Shown here: piece by piece, positions 25,662 through 34,592 of the stretch
Numbering within the stretch: the stretch's first letter is position 1
Layout: every line of letters starts with the position of its first letter
Assembly (NCBI GenBank): GCA_009779495.1
Contig: WRED01000013.1
Span: forward strand, 1-49,831
Origin: Oscillospiraceae bacterium
GTDB taxonomy: Bacteria > Bacillota > Clostridia > Oscillospirales > Acutalibacteraceae
DNA: 49,831 nucleotides
Reading direction: 5' to 3'
Notes under the pieces: generated by a model
The model's database searches: none
The model's input: the letters and a program-made list of their open reading frames with translations, nothing else
What the model was told of the DNA's origin: nothing
Program-made: the position numbers and the translations under genes

Positions 25662-25796
25662 TTAAACAGCGTTACGCATTCCACATGTGTTTTCGTTAGC
25701 CCGATACGCCATCACTTCGGGGAACGGGTCGAATAAGTGCGATGTTTTCGGCAACACATCCACACTCTGATTGATGTTAGCCGCGTCCCTTTTCAT
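25662..25796 (-). CDS. Possible 44-residue small protein
   Basis: An open frame starting MKRDAANINQSVDVL and running through HLFDPFPEVMAYRANEN to a TAA. It begins 13 bases past the P-type ATPase stop on the same strand. No ribosome site is visible and no family is recognised. It may be a gene remnant or noise; the codon pattern reads like real protein, which is why it is listed. Confidence 0.25.
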   Translation of the reverse strand: MKRDAANINQSVDVLPKTSHLFDPFPEVMAYRANENTCGMRNAV

Positions 25797-25808
25797 TATT
25801 ATTTTTTG

Positions 25809-28454
25809 TCAAGTTGATTTTCTTATACCGCGTCTGATAAACAGCTTTTGAAATTCAACCGCAATAAGCGGCGTAATCGAAAGATAGACCGTAATAAGCC
25901 AGTGGTTCAGGCTCACGGGGACACAGTAGAATATGTCCCGAATGCCCGGGACAAACGCCGTTATAAAGACGAGCACGAGCGAAAAGCATATCCCGCCGAA
26001 CAGCAGCCTGTTAGACATAAACCCGATCTGGAAAATTGATTTATTAAAGCTTCTCACGTTGAATATATTAAAGACCGACGACCAGCCTACCGCGACATAT
26101 GCCATTGTCATGCCGATTTCATGGGAGGGCGGGAAGTGGGGGCTAACCGTGACAAACCTGCCGATATAATACCCGGTAATGGAGGCCGCAGCGAAAACCA
26201 CCGCCACGACCGCAACCCTCGTTCTCAGGCCGTCGGCAAAAATGCTCGCGTTTTTACGGATGGGCTTTCTTTTCATCGCGTCGTCCTCCAGCGGCTCCCT
26301 GCAAAGGCACAAATCAGGTATACCGTCGGCGATCACGTTGATAAACAGCATTTGTATGGCGACAAGAGGGGCTTTTTTCCAAAACAGAATAACAAATAAC
26401 ATTGTGAATATCTCTGAAATATTACAGGCCAGCAACGAATAGAGCACCTTGCGGATGTTATCGTAAACCCTTCTCCCCTCGGCGACCGCGTCCACGATTG
26501 ACGCGAAGTTATCGTCGGTGAGAATCACGTCGCTGGCGTTTTTGGAGACGTCTGTCCCGGAGCCCATGGCCACGCCAACGTCCGCCGCTTTTAACGCGGG
26601 CGCGTCGTTTACGCCGTCGCCGGTCATCGCGACAGTCTCGCCGTGCTTCTGCCACGCCTGTACGATTCGGATCTTATCTTCCGGGCTGACTCTCGCGTAA
26701 ACAGAATAGTCTTTCACGTTTGCGAACAGCTCGTCCTCCGGCTTCAGCGCAAGCTCGGCGCCCGTGATCACCTTTTCGCCCTCCGACAAAATCCCGATTT
26801 CACGGGCTATCGCGGACGCCGTGATCGCGTGATCTCCCGTGATCATCACGGTTTTTATGCCCGCTTCCTTGGCAGTCTGTACCGCAGCCTTGCTTTCCGG
26901 GCGCGGCGGGTCGATCATGCCGACAAATCCCGCGAAAGTCAGGCCGTGCTCCAGCTCACTTGCGTCCAAGGTTTCGGGCAAAGTATCGTAGTACTTAAAA
27001 GCCACCGCGAGAACCCGCAGCGCGTCCCCCGCGAACTGATCGTGGATCCGTTTCGCGGTTTCGCCGCAGACGGACGCGGCGTCGATGGGAATCCTGTCAA
27101 AAGCGCCTTTGGTGATGGATATATAATGGACGTTCTCCAGATCGTCCGTCTTGTGCACCGTCGTCATCAGTTTCCTCTCCGAATCAAACGGTATTTCAAA
27201 AACTTTTGGGAATATGGCGTCAATGCTTGGTTTTTCAATGCCCTTGTCCCGCAGCAGGCGGATGATCGCCGTTTCGGTGGGATCGCCGATCACCTTTTCT
27301 TCTCCGTCGTGCGTTCCTATCGACGCGTTGCTCGCGAGCCCCATCATCTCAAGCAGCCGCGTTTCGTCATGGCTGAACTCTTCCCGCGCGTTCCTCGGCT
27401 CATACCCGACAGCCCAGATCCGCTGTATGGACATACGGTTCATGGTGAGGGTTCCTGTTTTATCAGAGCAGATGACCGACGCGCTTCCCAAGGTTTCGAC
27501 AGCCGGTATTTTGCGGATAATGGCGTTTTTTTTCGCCATGTTAAAGACGCCGTACGCCAGGGTTATGGTGACGATCACGGGCAGGCATTCGGGAATCACG
27601 GCCACCGCCATGGAAACCGCGTTCAGGAGAACGATCGGCAGCGGCTCGCTGAAATATTGCAGGGCGAACAAAGCGGCCGCGGACAAAATTGCGATCACAC
27701 AAATGACTTTGCCCAGCGCGTCCATTTTTTGCTGGAGCGGCGTCCTTTCTTTTTTTGTGTCGTTCAAGAGTCCGGCAATTTTTCCCATTTCCGTCGTCAT
27801 GCCCGTTTCGGCGACGACGGCTTTCGTTCTTCCGTTGGTGATCAGGCAGCCGGAAAACAGCATGTTCAGCTGATCGCCCAGCGTCGCTTTTTCGTCGACC
27901 TCCGCATCCGCATCCTTTTCCACGGAGATGCTCTCACCTGTCAGCGCAGACTCCTCCACTTTCAAATTGACGCTTTCGATGATGCGTGCGTCGGCTGGGA
28001 TCATGTCCCCGGCACCGAGGAGCAGAATATCGCCCGGAACGAGCTGTTCGGCGTCAACGGACTGTTTATCGCCGTTTCTGATCACGACCGTCATATGCGC
28101 GTTCATCTTTTTCAAGGCGTCCAGCGCTTTTTCCGCGCCCAGCTCCTGGCGGACGGCCAGCGTGATGTTGATGACGACGATTGCAAAGATAACGATCACG
28201 TCGGTGTAGCCGTGGCTCGGGTCGGATATCGCCAGATACAGCGCGATCGCCCCGGCCGTCAATAATATAAGCGACGTGAAGTCCCTGAGATGGTGCAGGA
28301 TTTTTTGCAAGACGGATTCTTTCTTCCCCTCTTCAAACCTGTTTAACCCTTTTTCCTTTTGGATTCCGATAACTTGTTGGTCCGACAGCCCTTTGTCCGG
28401 GTCTGTCAGCAATGCTTCAAAAATGTTTGCCAGCTTTTCTGTCGAGTACTTCAC
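25809..28454 (-). CDS. P-type cation ATPase, Ca2+-type
   Basis: A P2-type ATPase of about 881 residues, likely exporting Ca2+ or a similar cation. Order: cation-ATPase N-terminal domain, LTGESISVEK actuator motif, PECLPVIVTITLAYG membrane helix 4, CSDKTGTLTMN with the phosphorylated Asp, nucleotide domain with KGAFDRI, MTGDGVNDAPALKAADVGVAMG hinge, and a four-helix C-terminal segment. In helix 4 the sequence PECLP departs slightly from the PEGLP of SERCA-like pumps. The longest frame starts TTG 28475, but AGGAG at 28465-28469 lies 10 bases before GTG 28454, which is preferred. It is divergent from the MFS gene. Confidence 0.93.
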   Translation of the reverse strand: MKYSTEKLANIFEALLTDPDKGLSDQQVIGIQKEKGLNRFEEGKKESVLQKILHHLRDFTSLILLTAGAIALYLAISDPSHGYTDVIVIFAIVVINITLAVRQELGAEKALDALKKMNAHMTVVIRNGDKQSVDAEQLVPGDILLLGAGDMIPADARIIESVNLKVEESALTGESISVEKDADAEVDEKATLGDQLNMLFSGCLITNGRTKAVVAETGMTTEMGKIAGLLNDTKKERTPLQQKMDALGKVICVIAILSAAALFALQYFSEPLPIVLLNAVSMAVAVIPECLPVIVTITLAYGVFNMAKKNAIIRKIPAVETLGSASVICSDKTGTLTMNRMSIQRIWAVGYEPRNAREEFSHDETRLLEMMGLASNASIGTHDGEEKVIGDPTETAIIRLLRDKGIEKPSIDAIFPKVFEIPFDSERKLMTTVHKTDDLENVHYISITKGAFDRIPIDAASVCGETAKRIHDQFAGDALRVLAVAFKYYDTLPETLDASELEHGLTFAGFVGMIDPPRPESKAAVQTAKEAGIKTVMITGDHAITASAIAREIGILSEGEKVITGAELALKPEDELFANVKDYSVYARVSPEDKIRIVQAWQKHGETVAMTGDGVNDAPALKAADVGVAMGSGTDVSKNASDVILTDDNFASIVDAVAEGRRVYDNIRKVLYSLLACNISEIFTMLFVILFWKKAPLVAIQMLFINVIADGIPDLCLCREPLEDDAMKRKPIRKNASIFADGLRTRVAVVAVVFAAASITGYYIGRFVTVSPHFPPSHEIGMTMAYVAVGWSSVFNIFNVRSFNKSIFQIGFMSNRLLFGGICFSLVLVFITAFVPGIRDIFYCVPVSLNHWLITVYLSITPLIAVEFQKLFIRRGIRKST

Positions 28455-28573
28455 GCCAAACACGCTCCTGTTCAAAATAGGGTTTTGCGTCGCCGCTAAT
28501 GCCTGTTTATCTGTTCTGCCTGTTAACTATTTGTTAATTGTAACATATTAACAGCGAATTTTCAATATACTTC

Positions 28574-28602
28574 TTGCGTATTTCTCAGTTTTGCGGTATA
28601 AT
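28574..28602 (+). promoter_or_regulatory. Promoter of the second MFS symporter
   Basis: TTGCGT (28574-28579), 17 bp, TATAAT (28597-28602), 35 bases before the ATG. Confidence 0.75.
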
Positions 28603-28636
28603 TAAATGAAAATAAAACAAGAAAGATGGTTCCGAC

Positions 28637-30175
28637 ATGCCTAATCTTAGCGAAGAAAGCAGACCGAAAATCCGCATGATCCTCCGCCAACCTGTGAAGT
28701 GGATGCGCGGTGACAGTCTGCCCGAGGAAAAAATCCGCCCGTGGGAGCAGGCCACGCACATCGTACCCAACATTTTTGCGGGCATCCGCAACGGCTTCAC
28801 CTATAACACAATGTACTTGTTCCAAACCGTGTTCGGGGTCAATAAGAAGCAGGAGACGGTCGCTGTTGTAAGCAAAACCCTGTGGGACGGAATCAACGAT
28901 CCGATCATAGGCTCTTACATGGACTCCAAAAATTATTCCATCGCGAAACACCGCCTGATTTATCGCGTGAATGTTATCGTCAGCACTCTTCTCACCCTGC
29001 TGCCTATGTTCAGCTTCGGCATGAGTCCGTGGCAGCATGTCGCGATGTTTATTGCCGTCAACGTGGTAATGGACGTATTCGGCACGGCCGGGACTGTTTC
29101 CGGCGCGAAGATTTTCGCTCACGCGACGCCTTATTCCTCCGAGAGAGGGAAACTCGCGTGGGCTTCCGGCATCGGTACCACGATCCACGAGATGCTCGTG
29201 CCTATCGCCATGGCTATCGTAGGTCTGCGGGAAGTACTGGGCTGGCAGGAATACAGCATATACATATTCGGCGCGGTCATATTTTCTTTCCCGTCCCTTT
29301 TCCTGGAGATGGGGCCGTCCCTGGTACGCCAGCGCGTGCCCGACGCCCAAAAGCCGCAAGGCGAGACACACAAAAGCTTTTTCGCGGAGCTGAGGGAGTG
29401 CTTTACTATCATACGGCACAACAGGTATTTTTTGCTGGATATGGGCGCACGCTTCATCACGGTGTTTACGCCCGGTGTTTCTGATAACGAGTTCTACCGT
29501 TACTGCGGCGTGGAGGAGATACTGAATACCGGCAAGGGCGTACTCAAGGGCGAATTTCTGCTGTGGTTCCGCGACAATATCGTTTCCGCGCCGTGCAATC
29601 TGATCGTGCCTTTCGCGATGCCGATCATCAAAAAGATGGGCGGTCCGCGCAATATGCAGGTGCTTTATCAGGGAATCAGCACGGTGACCTCCGCGCTGAA
29701 GTTCGCCGTCGGGATGAGGACGCCGTTCGGGGTGCTGTTCTCATGGGTCATGGAAATGATCAACCGGACTTTCGGCCGGGTGCAGATGATCGCGGGCAAC
29801 GTCATCAAATACGAGATGCTTGACTACGTTGAATGGAAAACGGGCCGCCGCTCAGAGGGCGTCTCCATGGCGATGGAGGGGCTTATGAAAAAGATCGTTA
29901 TTGATAACGTCGATAAAACAATAGGCAATTTGGTTTTACACGCCCTGGGCTTTGATCCCGAGCTCTACAAGCAGGGAAAAAAGCAGCCCGCGCTTTACCT
30001 GAAATGGGCGCCGGTACTTTACCTGCTTGTGCCCGCGATTGACAGCTTTATTGTGATGCTGGCGCGTATATTCTATAAGTACCCTGCCGAGCTGCACGAC
30101 CGTGTCGAGGCAGAGCTTATAGTGCGGCGCAGGCTGGCTCAGGAAGCGATGGAGCCTGAGCTAATTGAGAATTAA
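28637..30175 (+). CDS. MFS (GPH-like) transporter
   Basis: A 512-residue polytopic membrane protein, related in layout to the symporter at 5047. The first cytoplasmic loop reads DGINDPIIGSYMDSKNYSIAKHR, aligning with the DxxNDPxxGxxxDRTxTRWGKxRP block of GPH symporters but with the TRWGK core replaced, so coupling may differ. About ten to twelve helices follow. The N-terminal 45 residues are hydrophilic. It is followed by ppa in the same direction 55 bp later. The stop codon lies in the ATTGAGAATTAAG repeat also seen at the argD end. Substrate unknown. Confidence 0.8.
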   Translation: MPNLSEESRPKIRMILRQPVKWMRGDSLPEEKIRPWEQATHIVPNIFAGIRNGFTYNTMYLFQTVFGVNKKQETVAVVSKTLWDGINDPIIGSYMDSKNYSIAKHRLIYRVNVIVSTLLTLLPMFSFGMSPWQHVAMFIAVNVVMDVFGTAGTVSGAKIFAHATPYSSERGKLAWASGIGTTIHEMLVPIAMAIVGLREVLGWQEYSIYIFGAVIFSFPSLFLEMGPSLVRQRVPDAQKPQGETHKSFFAELRECFTIIRHNRYFLLDMGARFITVFTPGVSDNEFYRYCGVEEILNTGKGVLKGEFLLWFRDNIVSAPCNLIVPFAMPIIKKMGGPRNMQVLYQGISTVTSALKFAVGMRTPFGVLFSWVMEMINRTFGRVQMIAGNVIKYEMLDYVEWKTGRRSEGVSMAMEGLMKKIVIDNVDKTIGNLVLHALGFDPELYKQGKKQPALYLKWAPVLYLLVPAIDSFIVMLARIFYKYPAELHDRVEAELIVRRRLAQEAMEPELIEN

Positions 30176-30230
30176 GAATTGACAATTGATAAACAGGTTC
30201 TAAACAAACATCAAGCAAGGAGGCCGTCCC

Positions 30231-30803
30231 ATGAACATCTGGCACGACATCAGCCCCTCCCGCATCACGCCGGAAAGCTTCTACGCAGTCATTGAAATCA
30301 CCAAGGGCAGCAAAAACAAGTATGAGTTGGACAAGGAAACCGGCATGATGCGCCTTGACCGCATCCTCTACACCTCCACCCATTACCCCGCGAACTACGG
30401 CTTTATCCCGCGCACCTACGCCGAGGACGAGGACCCGCTGGACGTGCTTGTGCTTTGCTCCGAGCCGATTATCCCGGCGTCGCTTGTGCACTGTACGCCC
30501 ATCGGCGTACTTTCCATGATCGACGAAGGCTCCGTGGACCACAAGATCATTGCCGTGCCGGCGCATGACCCCGTCTACAACGGATATCAATCAATCGCCG
30601 ATCTGCCCAAGCATATTTCCGACGAGATCAAGCACTTTTTCTCCGTCTACAAGACGCTGGAGGGTAAAGTGACCGCCATTGAGGCCGTAACCGGCGCGGA
30701 CAAGGCCATCGAGATCATCGCGCACGACATAGCGGTCTACCAGAAAAAGCGGCTCGCCGGTGATTTTGACAGGATTCGCGCGGACGATTACTACGGCGCG
30801 TGA
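30231..30803 (+). CDS. ppa: Inorganic pyrophosphatase, family I
   Basis: A 190-residue soluble family I enzyme hydrolysing PPi to two Pi. The signature YPANYGFIPRTYAEDEDPLDVLVL holds the Mg2+-binding acidic residues (DEDPLDV where many have DGDPLDV), and KNKYELDKETGMMRLDRIL is the conserved N-terminal block with catalytic Lys and Arg. AAGGAGG lies 7 bases before the ATG. The C-terminus is of normal length. Convergent with the ABC-F gene; a 103-bp palindromic element fills the gap. Confidence 0.95.
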   Translation: MNIWHDISPSRITPESFYAVIEITKGSKNKYELDKETGMMRLDRILYTSTHYPANYGFIPRTYAEDEDPLDVLVLCSEPIIPASLVHCTPIGVLSMIDEGSVDHKIIAVPAHDPVYNGYQSIADLPKHISDEIKHFFSVYKTLEGKVTAIEAVTGADKAIEIIAHDIAVYQKKRLAGDFDRIRADDYYGA

Positions 30804-30817
30804 TTCACGTGAGCCTA

Positions 30818-30920
30818 ATACTATTTTTCGTTAGAAATGTATACAAAAAATCTTCGCAAAGCCCATATACGCAAGCCTTTGCTTGATTTTTTTGTACATT
30901 TCTTAGACGAAAAATAGTAT
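30818..30920. repeat. Nested hairpin element, family 3, copy 1
   Basis: The 103-bp element has outer arms ATACTATTTTTCG (30818) and CGAAAAATAGTAT (ending 30920) with pairing that continues through AGAAATGTA/TACATTTCT. The interior TCTTCGCAAAG...CTTTGCTTGATTTTT has its own GCAAAG/CTTTGC stem. Fills the gap between convergent ppa and ABC-F genes (15 and 3 bp from their stops). Confidence 0.9.
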
Positions 30921-30923
30921 AAG

Positions 30924-32402
30924 TTATAACCGCACGACCTCCGTTGCGATATTTTCGCAGAACGCGCGGTCGTGCTCCACGAACAGCAGAGTCGGGCAGT
31001 AAGCCGCGATCAGCTCTTCAAGCTGTATCCGGGAATAGACGTCGATGTAATTCAGCGGCTCGTCCCAGATGTAAAGGTGTGCGCTTTGGCACAGGCTCCG
31101 GGCAATCGCGGCCTTTTTCTTCTGCCCGGCGCTGTAGTCGCGCATGTCCTTGCCGAACTGCTCCCGCGAAAAATCCAGCTTGCGCAGAATCGCCTTGAAC
31201 AGCGTTTCGTCGATTTGCTCGCGTTCGCAATATTCACGCAAATTGCCTGACAAAAACGACGCATCCTGCGGCACATATGAGATTTGCAGGCGGCTATGGA
31301 TATTTACGTCGCCGGTATGGGAAATATTCTCACCGAGAATCAATTTAAGGATCGAGCTTTTGCCCGAGCCGTTGCCGCCGGACAGCGCGACGCGGCCGCC
31401 CTGATTCAGCGTGAAGCTCACGTTTTGGCAAATCTGTTTGTCACCGTAAAAAAGAGAGACTTTATCCAGCGATAGCAGCCGCGATGAATGGTACAAAAGC
31501 GGCGTGATTTTCAGACTTTCGGCTTGCTCGATATTTTTGAGCAGGCCGGATTTTTCTTCGGCAGCGCCCTGCCGTCGTTTTTCGGTGGATTTTGAACGCT
31601 TCATCAGCTTGGCGGCCTTATGTCCGATATAGCCCTTATCAGCGGAAAGCCCCGATTTGAGCGGTTGGTTTTTGCTTTTTTCTACCCTGTCAGACCATTG
31701 GGCGGTACGGGCCGCCGATTCATGCAACCGTCCGATTTCTCTCGTCAGCTTTTCGTTTTGCGCCTGCTCAAACTCATCCTGCCGCCGCTTTTGCTCCCAC
31801 CATGTGGAAAAATTACCGCTTGTAACCTCGATGTTTGCCTTGTTGATTGACAAAACGTGGTCTACGCAGGCGTCTAAAAACGCGCGGTCGTGGGACACCA
31901 GGATGAATCCCGATTTTGAGCTGAGATATTTCGCCGCGATCTCCCGTGACGCCATGTCCAGGTGGTTCGTCGGCTCGTCGATCAGCAAAAAGTGATGCCC
32001 GCGCAGGAACAGCCCAGCAAGCAGCGCTTTCGTCTGCTCGCCGCTGGACAACGTTTCGAACGGGCGGTAAAGCGCGTCCTCGCCCACGGACAGCTTTGAC
32101 AGTTCCTTTTGAATCTGCCAAAGCGGCGCGTCCGGCGCGGCGGACTCCAGCACATCCAGCGTATTTTGGGATTTGTTTTCGACCGTGTACGGGAAATAGT
32201 CGAACCGAACGCTCGCGGAAATCGCGCCCGCGTACTCAAGCTGCCCCATGAGCAGCTTGAGAAAGGTGGTTTTGCCGCGCCCGTTACGCCCGCAGAAGCC
32301 CAATTTCCAATCGGTGTCTATCTGAAACGAGACGTCTGTGAAGATGTTATCGTAGCTGCCGTCGTATGCGAAAGTTAAGTTTGAAACGCTTATGAGTGAC
32401 AT
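30924..32402 (-). CDS. ABC-F ribosome-protection ATPase, Lsa-like
   Basis: A 492-residue soluble protein with two ABC ATPase domains and no membrane segments. Domain 1: Walker A GRNGRGKTT, signature LSSGEQTKA, Walker B LLIDEPTNHLD. A linker of about 80 residues rich in Lys and Glu (MKRSKSTEKRRQG) follows. Domain 2: GGNGSGKSS, YSAGQKKKAAIA, LYIWDEPLNYID. The WKLGFCGRNGRGKTT and LYIWDEPLNYIDV blocks match the Lsa/CplR group, which dislodges lincosamides, streptogramin A and pleuromutilins from the ribosome. ATG 32402 has GGAGGA about 10 bases upstream. Resistance is inferred. An attenuator-like hairpin precedes the gene. Confidence 0.9.
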   Translation of the reverse strand: MSLISVSNLTFAYDGSYDNIFTDVSFQIDTDWKLGFCGRNGRGKTTFLKLLMGQLEYAGAISASVRFDYFPYTVENKSQNTLDVLESAAPDAPLWQIQKELSKLSVGEDALYRPFETLSSGEQTKALLAGLFLRGHHFLLIDEPTNHLDMASREIAAKYLSSKSGFILVSHDRAFLDACVDHVLSINKANIEVTSGNFSTWWEQKRRQDEFEQAQNEKLTREIGRLHESAARTAQWSDRVEKSKNQPLKSGLSADKGYIGHKAAKLMKRSKSTEKRRQGAAEEKSGLLKNIEQAESLKITPLLYHSSRLLSLDKVSLFYGDKQICQNVSFTLNQGGRVALSGGNGSGKSSILKLILGENISHTGDVNIHSRLQISYVPQDASFLSGNLREYCEREQIDETLFKAILRKLDFSREQFGKDMRDYSAGQKKKAAIARSLCQSAHLYIWDEPLNYIDVYSRIQLEELIAAYCPTLLFVEHDRAFCENIATEVVRL

Positions 32403-32422
32403 ATATGTTAATTCCTCCAAAC

Positions 32423-32454
32423 AAAAAAGTCCTTCTCCGTCGCCGGAAAAGGAC
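32423..32454 (-). terminator. Terminator-type attenuator in the ABC-F leader
   Basis: On the minus strand GTCCTTTTCCG, GCGA loop, CGGAGAAGGAC (stem 11 bp with one mismatch), then TTTTTT at 32423-32428. It ends only about 20 bases before the ABC-F start and just before its GGAGGA ribosome site. Terminators in this position control antibiotic-inducible ABC-F genes elsewhere (e.g. vmlR). Confidence 0.8.
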
Positions 32455-32465
32455 AGGACAAACCG

Positions 32466-32573
32466 TATAATACTCCTTAACTCCTTAAAATCGTACCAAT
32501 CAATCTGCGCAAAACCCGTAAATCAAAGGTTTTGCTTGATTTTTTGGCGATTTTATAGTCGTTAAGGTGTATA
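32466..32573. repeat. Nested hairpin element, family 3, copy 2
   Basis: Outer arms pair CCTTAAC..TTAAAATCG (32475-32493) with CGATTTTATAGTCGTTAAGG (32548-32567). The interior TCTGCGCAAAACC...GGTTTTGCTTGATTTTTT has an 8-bp GCAAAACC/GGTTTTGC inner stem. Lies in the leader region upstream of the ABC-F attenuator. Confidence 0.8.
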
Positions 32574-32608
32574 GCGCGGAAACAGACTTCCCGCGATCAT
32601 TACGATTC

Positions 32609-32689
32609 CCGATAACCGATTCAGACAACAAACCAAGCGCGGCGATTCCCGCGCGTTATAGGCATGTTCGTTTTTGAACAGGTTATCGG
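32609..32689. repeat. Structured stretch between rubrerythrin and ABC-F genes
   Basis: CCGATAACC (32609-32617) and GGTTATCGG (32681-32689) are a perfect inverted pair enclosing CGCGGCGATTCCCGCG and TGTTCGTTTTTGAACA hairpins. No frame of note. Could be a structured RNA 3' end of rubrerythrin or another decayed palindromic element. Confidence 0.5.
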
Positions 32690-32737
32690 ATTAACATTCT
32701 TTAGCCTCGCTTTTACTGCGCTTTTATTGCGCCGTAA

Positions 32738-33280
32738 TCAATAATTCTCCGCCTTGATTTGGAAATACGCCTTCGGGTGCGCGCAGACCGGGCAAAGCTC
32801 CGGCGCTTTTTGGCCGATTACGACGTGCCCGCAGTTGGCGCACTGCCAGATCATGTCGCCGTCGCGCGAGAAAACCACGCCGTTCTCGATGTTGGCCAGC
32901 AGCTTGCGGTAACGCTCCTCGTGCTCCTTCTCAATCTTGCCCACATACTCGAACAGGGACGCGATTTTTGTGAAGCCCTCGGCCTTTGCTTCCTCGGCGA
33001 ACCTCGCGTACATGTCGGTCCACTCGAAGTTCTCACCGTCGGCCGCGTCGTTCAGATTCGTGACCGTGTCGGGAACAGCGTCGCCGTGCAGGAGTTTAAA
33101 CCAAATTTTGGCATGCTCCTTTTCGTTGTCGGCCGTTTCCAAAAATAGCTGCGCGATCTGCTCATAGCCCTCTTTTTTTGCCTTGCTCGCATAATACGTA
33201 TACTTGTTTCTGGCCTGTGACTCTCCCGCGAAAGCCGCCATTAAGTTGGCTTCCGTCTTGGTTCCTTTTAACTCTGACAT
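32738..33280 (-). CDS. rbr: Rubrerythrin
   Basis: A 180-residue cytosolic peroxide-scavenging protein. The N-terminal ferritin-like domain shows the di-iron ligands in [25 protein letters not shown] and [12 protein letters not shown]. The C-terminal rubredoxin-like domain has WQCANCGHV and [12 protein letters not shown] for one FeCys4. ATG 33280 is chosen because GGAGG lies 8 bases upstream and the domain begins there. Typical oxidative-stress defence of anaerobes. The region 33281-33451 holds a TAGATNN repeat and, just upstream of the ribosome site, the palindrome CGTTGCGTAACG. Confidence 0.96.
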   Translation of the reverse strand: MSELKGTKTEANLMAAFAGESQARNKYTYYASKAKKEGYEQIAQLFLETADNEKEHAKIWFKLLHGDAVPDTVTNLNDAADGENFEWTDMYARFAEEAKAEGFTKIASLFEYVGKIEKEHEERYRKLLANIENGVVFSRDGDMIWQCANCGHVVIGQKAPELCPVCAHPKAYFQIKAENY

Positions 33281-33376
33281 TGCTAAACCTCCATCCCGTC
33301 GCGTTACGCAACGTAATATAATAATAATCTTTGTCCATATATTAAAATGATACATCAAAAAAACGGATTTGTCAAG

Positions 33377-33410
33377 CTAGATTCTAGATATTAGATTGTA
33401 GATGTTAGAC
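33377..33410. repeat. TAGATNN-type degenerate repeat, copy 1
   Basis: CTAGATTCTAGATATTAGAT followed by TGTAGATGTTAGAC, i.e. heptamers of the form TAGA(T/C)NN in tandem, then ACGGTTAAGGGG. Similar stretches lie at 37324, 38224 and 49590. Confidence 0.7.
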
Positions 33411-33451
33411 ACGGTTAAGGGGACTTGTGATATATTAGAGCCTGTTGAGTA

Positions 33452-34501
33452 TTACTTGATCTCCTCTGATTCCTGACCGCCCGTCTTCTTTTTGGGCGCG
33501 AAGCCGAGATACGCCGAGCCTAAAACGGCACACAGCAGCAATACGGAAGCCGTCGCAACGCCCGCCGCTTTTTTCACGCCGACAGCACGTCCGCCGTCAC
33601 TGTCCGAGGCGAACGTCACCATGGCTAAAATCGGGGAATTATCTTCTTGGGACGCCGCTTCCGTACTATCGGCGGCAAAATTTTCAGGAAAAACCTCCGT
33701 CTGCGCGGCCTCCATCGTCGCAGACACTGTTTCCTTGTGGGCAGAAGTATGCTCCGTTTTTGAGTGCGCAGTCAATGCAGCGGCTGTCGTGCCCGAGGGC
33801 GCCGTGGGGTAAGCATACGGCACGTAAGGCACCGTCGTAAAATCCTGTGAGGCCGGAATCGGACGGGTTAAAGTCGTTGTAGCCGTCGTGGATTTTGCCG
33901 TTATGGTGGCGGCCGTTGCTTTTTGCGTTGTGCTTTTTTCTGCGGTTGTTCTCTCCTCGGCTGCACGGTAAGCCGGCACCCGGGCAACGACGTCGTACCG
34001 ATTTGACGGCTCGCCGCAGCAGTCGTAGATGCCCACGCGGACGACAACGGACTCAGGCAATCCGAACAGCACGCCGACATACATCTCCGCGTAAAACTGA
34101 TTATGGTTCGGATTCAAAAGATAGGCGGCCTCAAGGCTGTACTTTTCGCGGTCATATTCATTTTCTCCGCTGTCGTAAAACGAGGCGATACGCTCGCCGC
34201 CGTTTATGTAAAGCTCATAGCCGAAACCCTCGTGGCCGGCGTGGAATTCGTCCAGTTCGGTCGTAAACGCCAAATATATCCGATTGCTGTCGTCATCTAT
34301 GAGGAGGTTCAGATACGTAAAGGTAACGCCGCAGTTGCTTTTGTCGCCCCGATTGACAATCGGGAATTCCTGGCTGTCCGCCCATTCAAGGGGATCAATC
34401 CTGCCGTCGATTTTCACGGAGTAAGCTCCGCCGCAAACCGTAAGAGACACGAACAAAACGAGTAGAACAAGGGAAATCAAGAGAATCTTTTTGGATGGCA
34501 C
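33452..34501 (-). CDS. Secreted, membrane-anchored protein with CBM9/DOMON-like domain
   Basis: A 349-residue protein. Residues 1-25 are a signal segment (KKILLISLVLLVLFVSLTV). Residues about 28-185 look like a CBM9/DOMON-type beta-sandwich, with KIDGRIDPLEWADSQEF, LLIDDDSNRIYLAF and GYELYINGGERIASF. A Thr/Ala-rich, probably glycosylated linker (TTAEKSTTQKATAATITAKS) spans 190-300. A C-terminal membrane helix (about 312-335) ends with KKKTGGQESEEIK inside. GTG 34501 is preferred: it starts right at the signal sequence, whereas the longer frame would run into the tRNA-Leu promoter region. Ligand, possibly a sugar or haem, unknown. Confidence 0.72.
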   Translation of the reverse strand: MPSKKILLISLVLLVLFVSLTVCGGAYSVKIDGRIDPLEWADSQEFPIVNRGDKSNCGVTFTYLNLLIDDDSNRIYLAFTTELDEFHAGHEGFGYELYINGGERIASFYDSGENEYDREKYSLEAAYLLNPNHNQFYAEMYVGVLFGLPESVVVRVGIYDCCGEPSNRYDVVARVPAYRAAEERTTAEKSTTQKATAATITAKSTTATTTLTRPIPASQDFTTVPYVPYAYPTAPSGTTAAALTAHSKTEHTSAHKETVSATMEAAQTEVFPENFAADSTEAASQEDNSPILAMVTFASDSDGGRAVGVKKAAGVATASVLLLCAVLGSAYLGFAPKKKTGGQESEEIK

Positions 34502-34550
34502 TTGGTGATCATCTCTTTCTGGTGAATTGAATAAAATTTGAATTTGGGTA

Positions 34551-34579
34551 TTGATTTTTCGCGCGAAATAGAGTATAAT
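34551..34579 (+). promoter_or_regulatory. Promoter of tRNA-Leu
   Basis: TTGATT (34551-34556), 17 bp, TATAAT (34574-34579), 13 bp before the tRNA. Confidence 0.88.
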
Positions 34580-34592
34580 AAAAAAGCTCTGT

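Noticed and set aside
26643-28265. Plus-strand open frame of 540 codons opposite the P-type ATPase gene
   Set aside because: Composition is rich in Arg, His and Asp with no domain; the minus frame is an unmistakable P-type ATPase with all motifs.
30818-30920. Family-3 element considered as a plain bidirectional terminator
   Set aside because: It could act as one, but conserved interior sequence in three copies, one inside nfo and one upstream of a gene, is more than a terminator needs.
33377-33410. TAGATNN repeats considered as a CRISPR array
   Set aside because: Heptameric tandem units with no spacers and no cas genes nearby.
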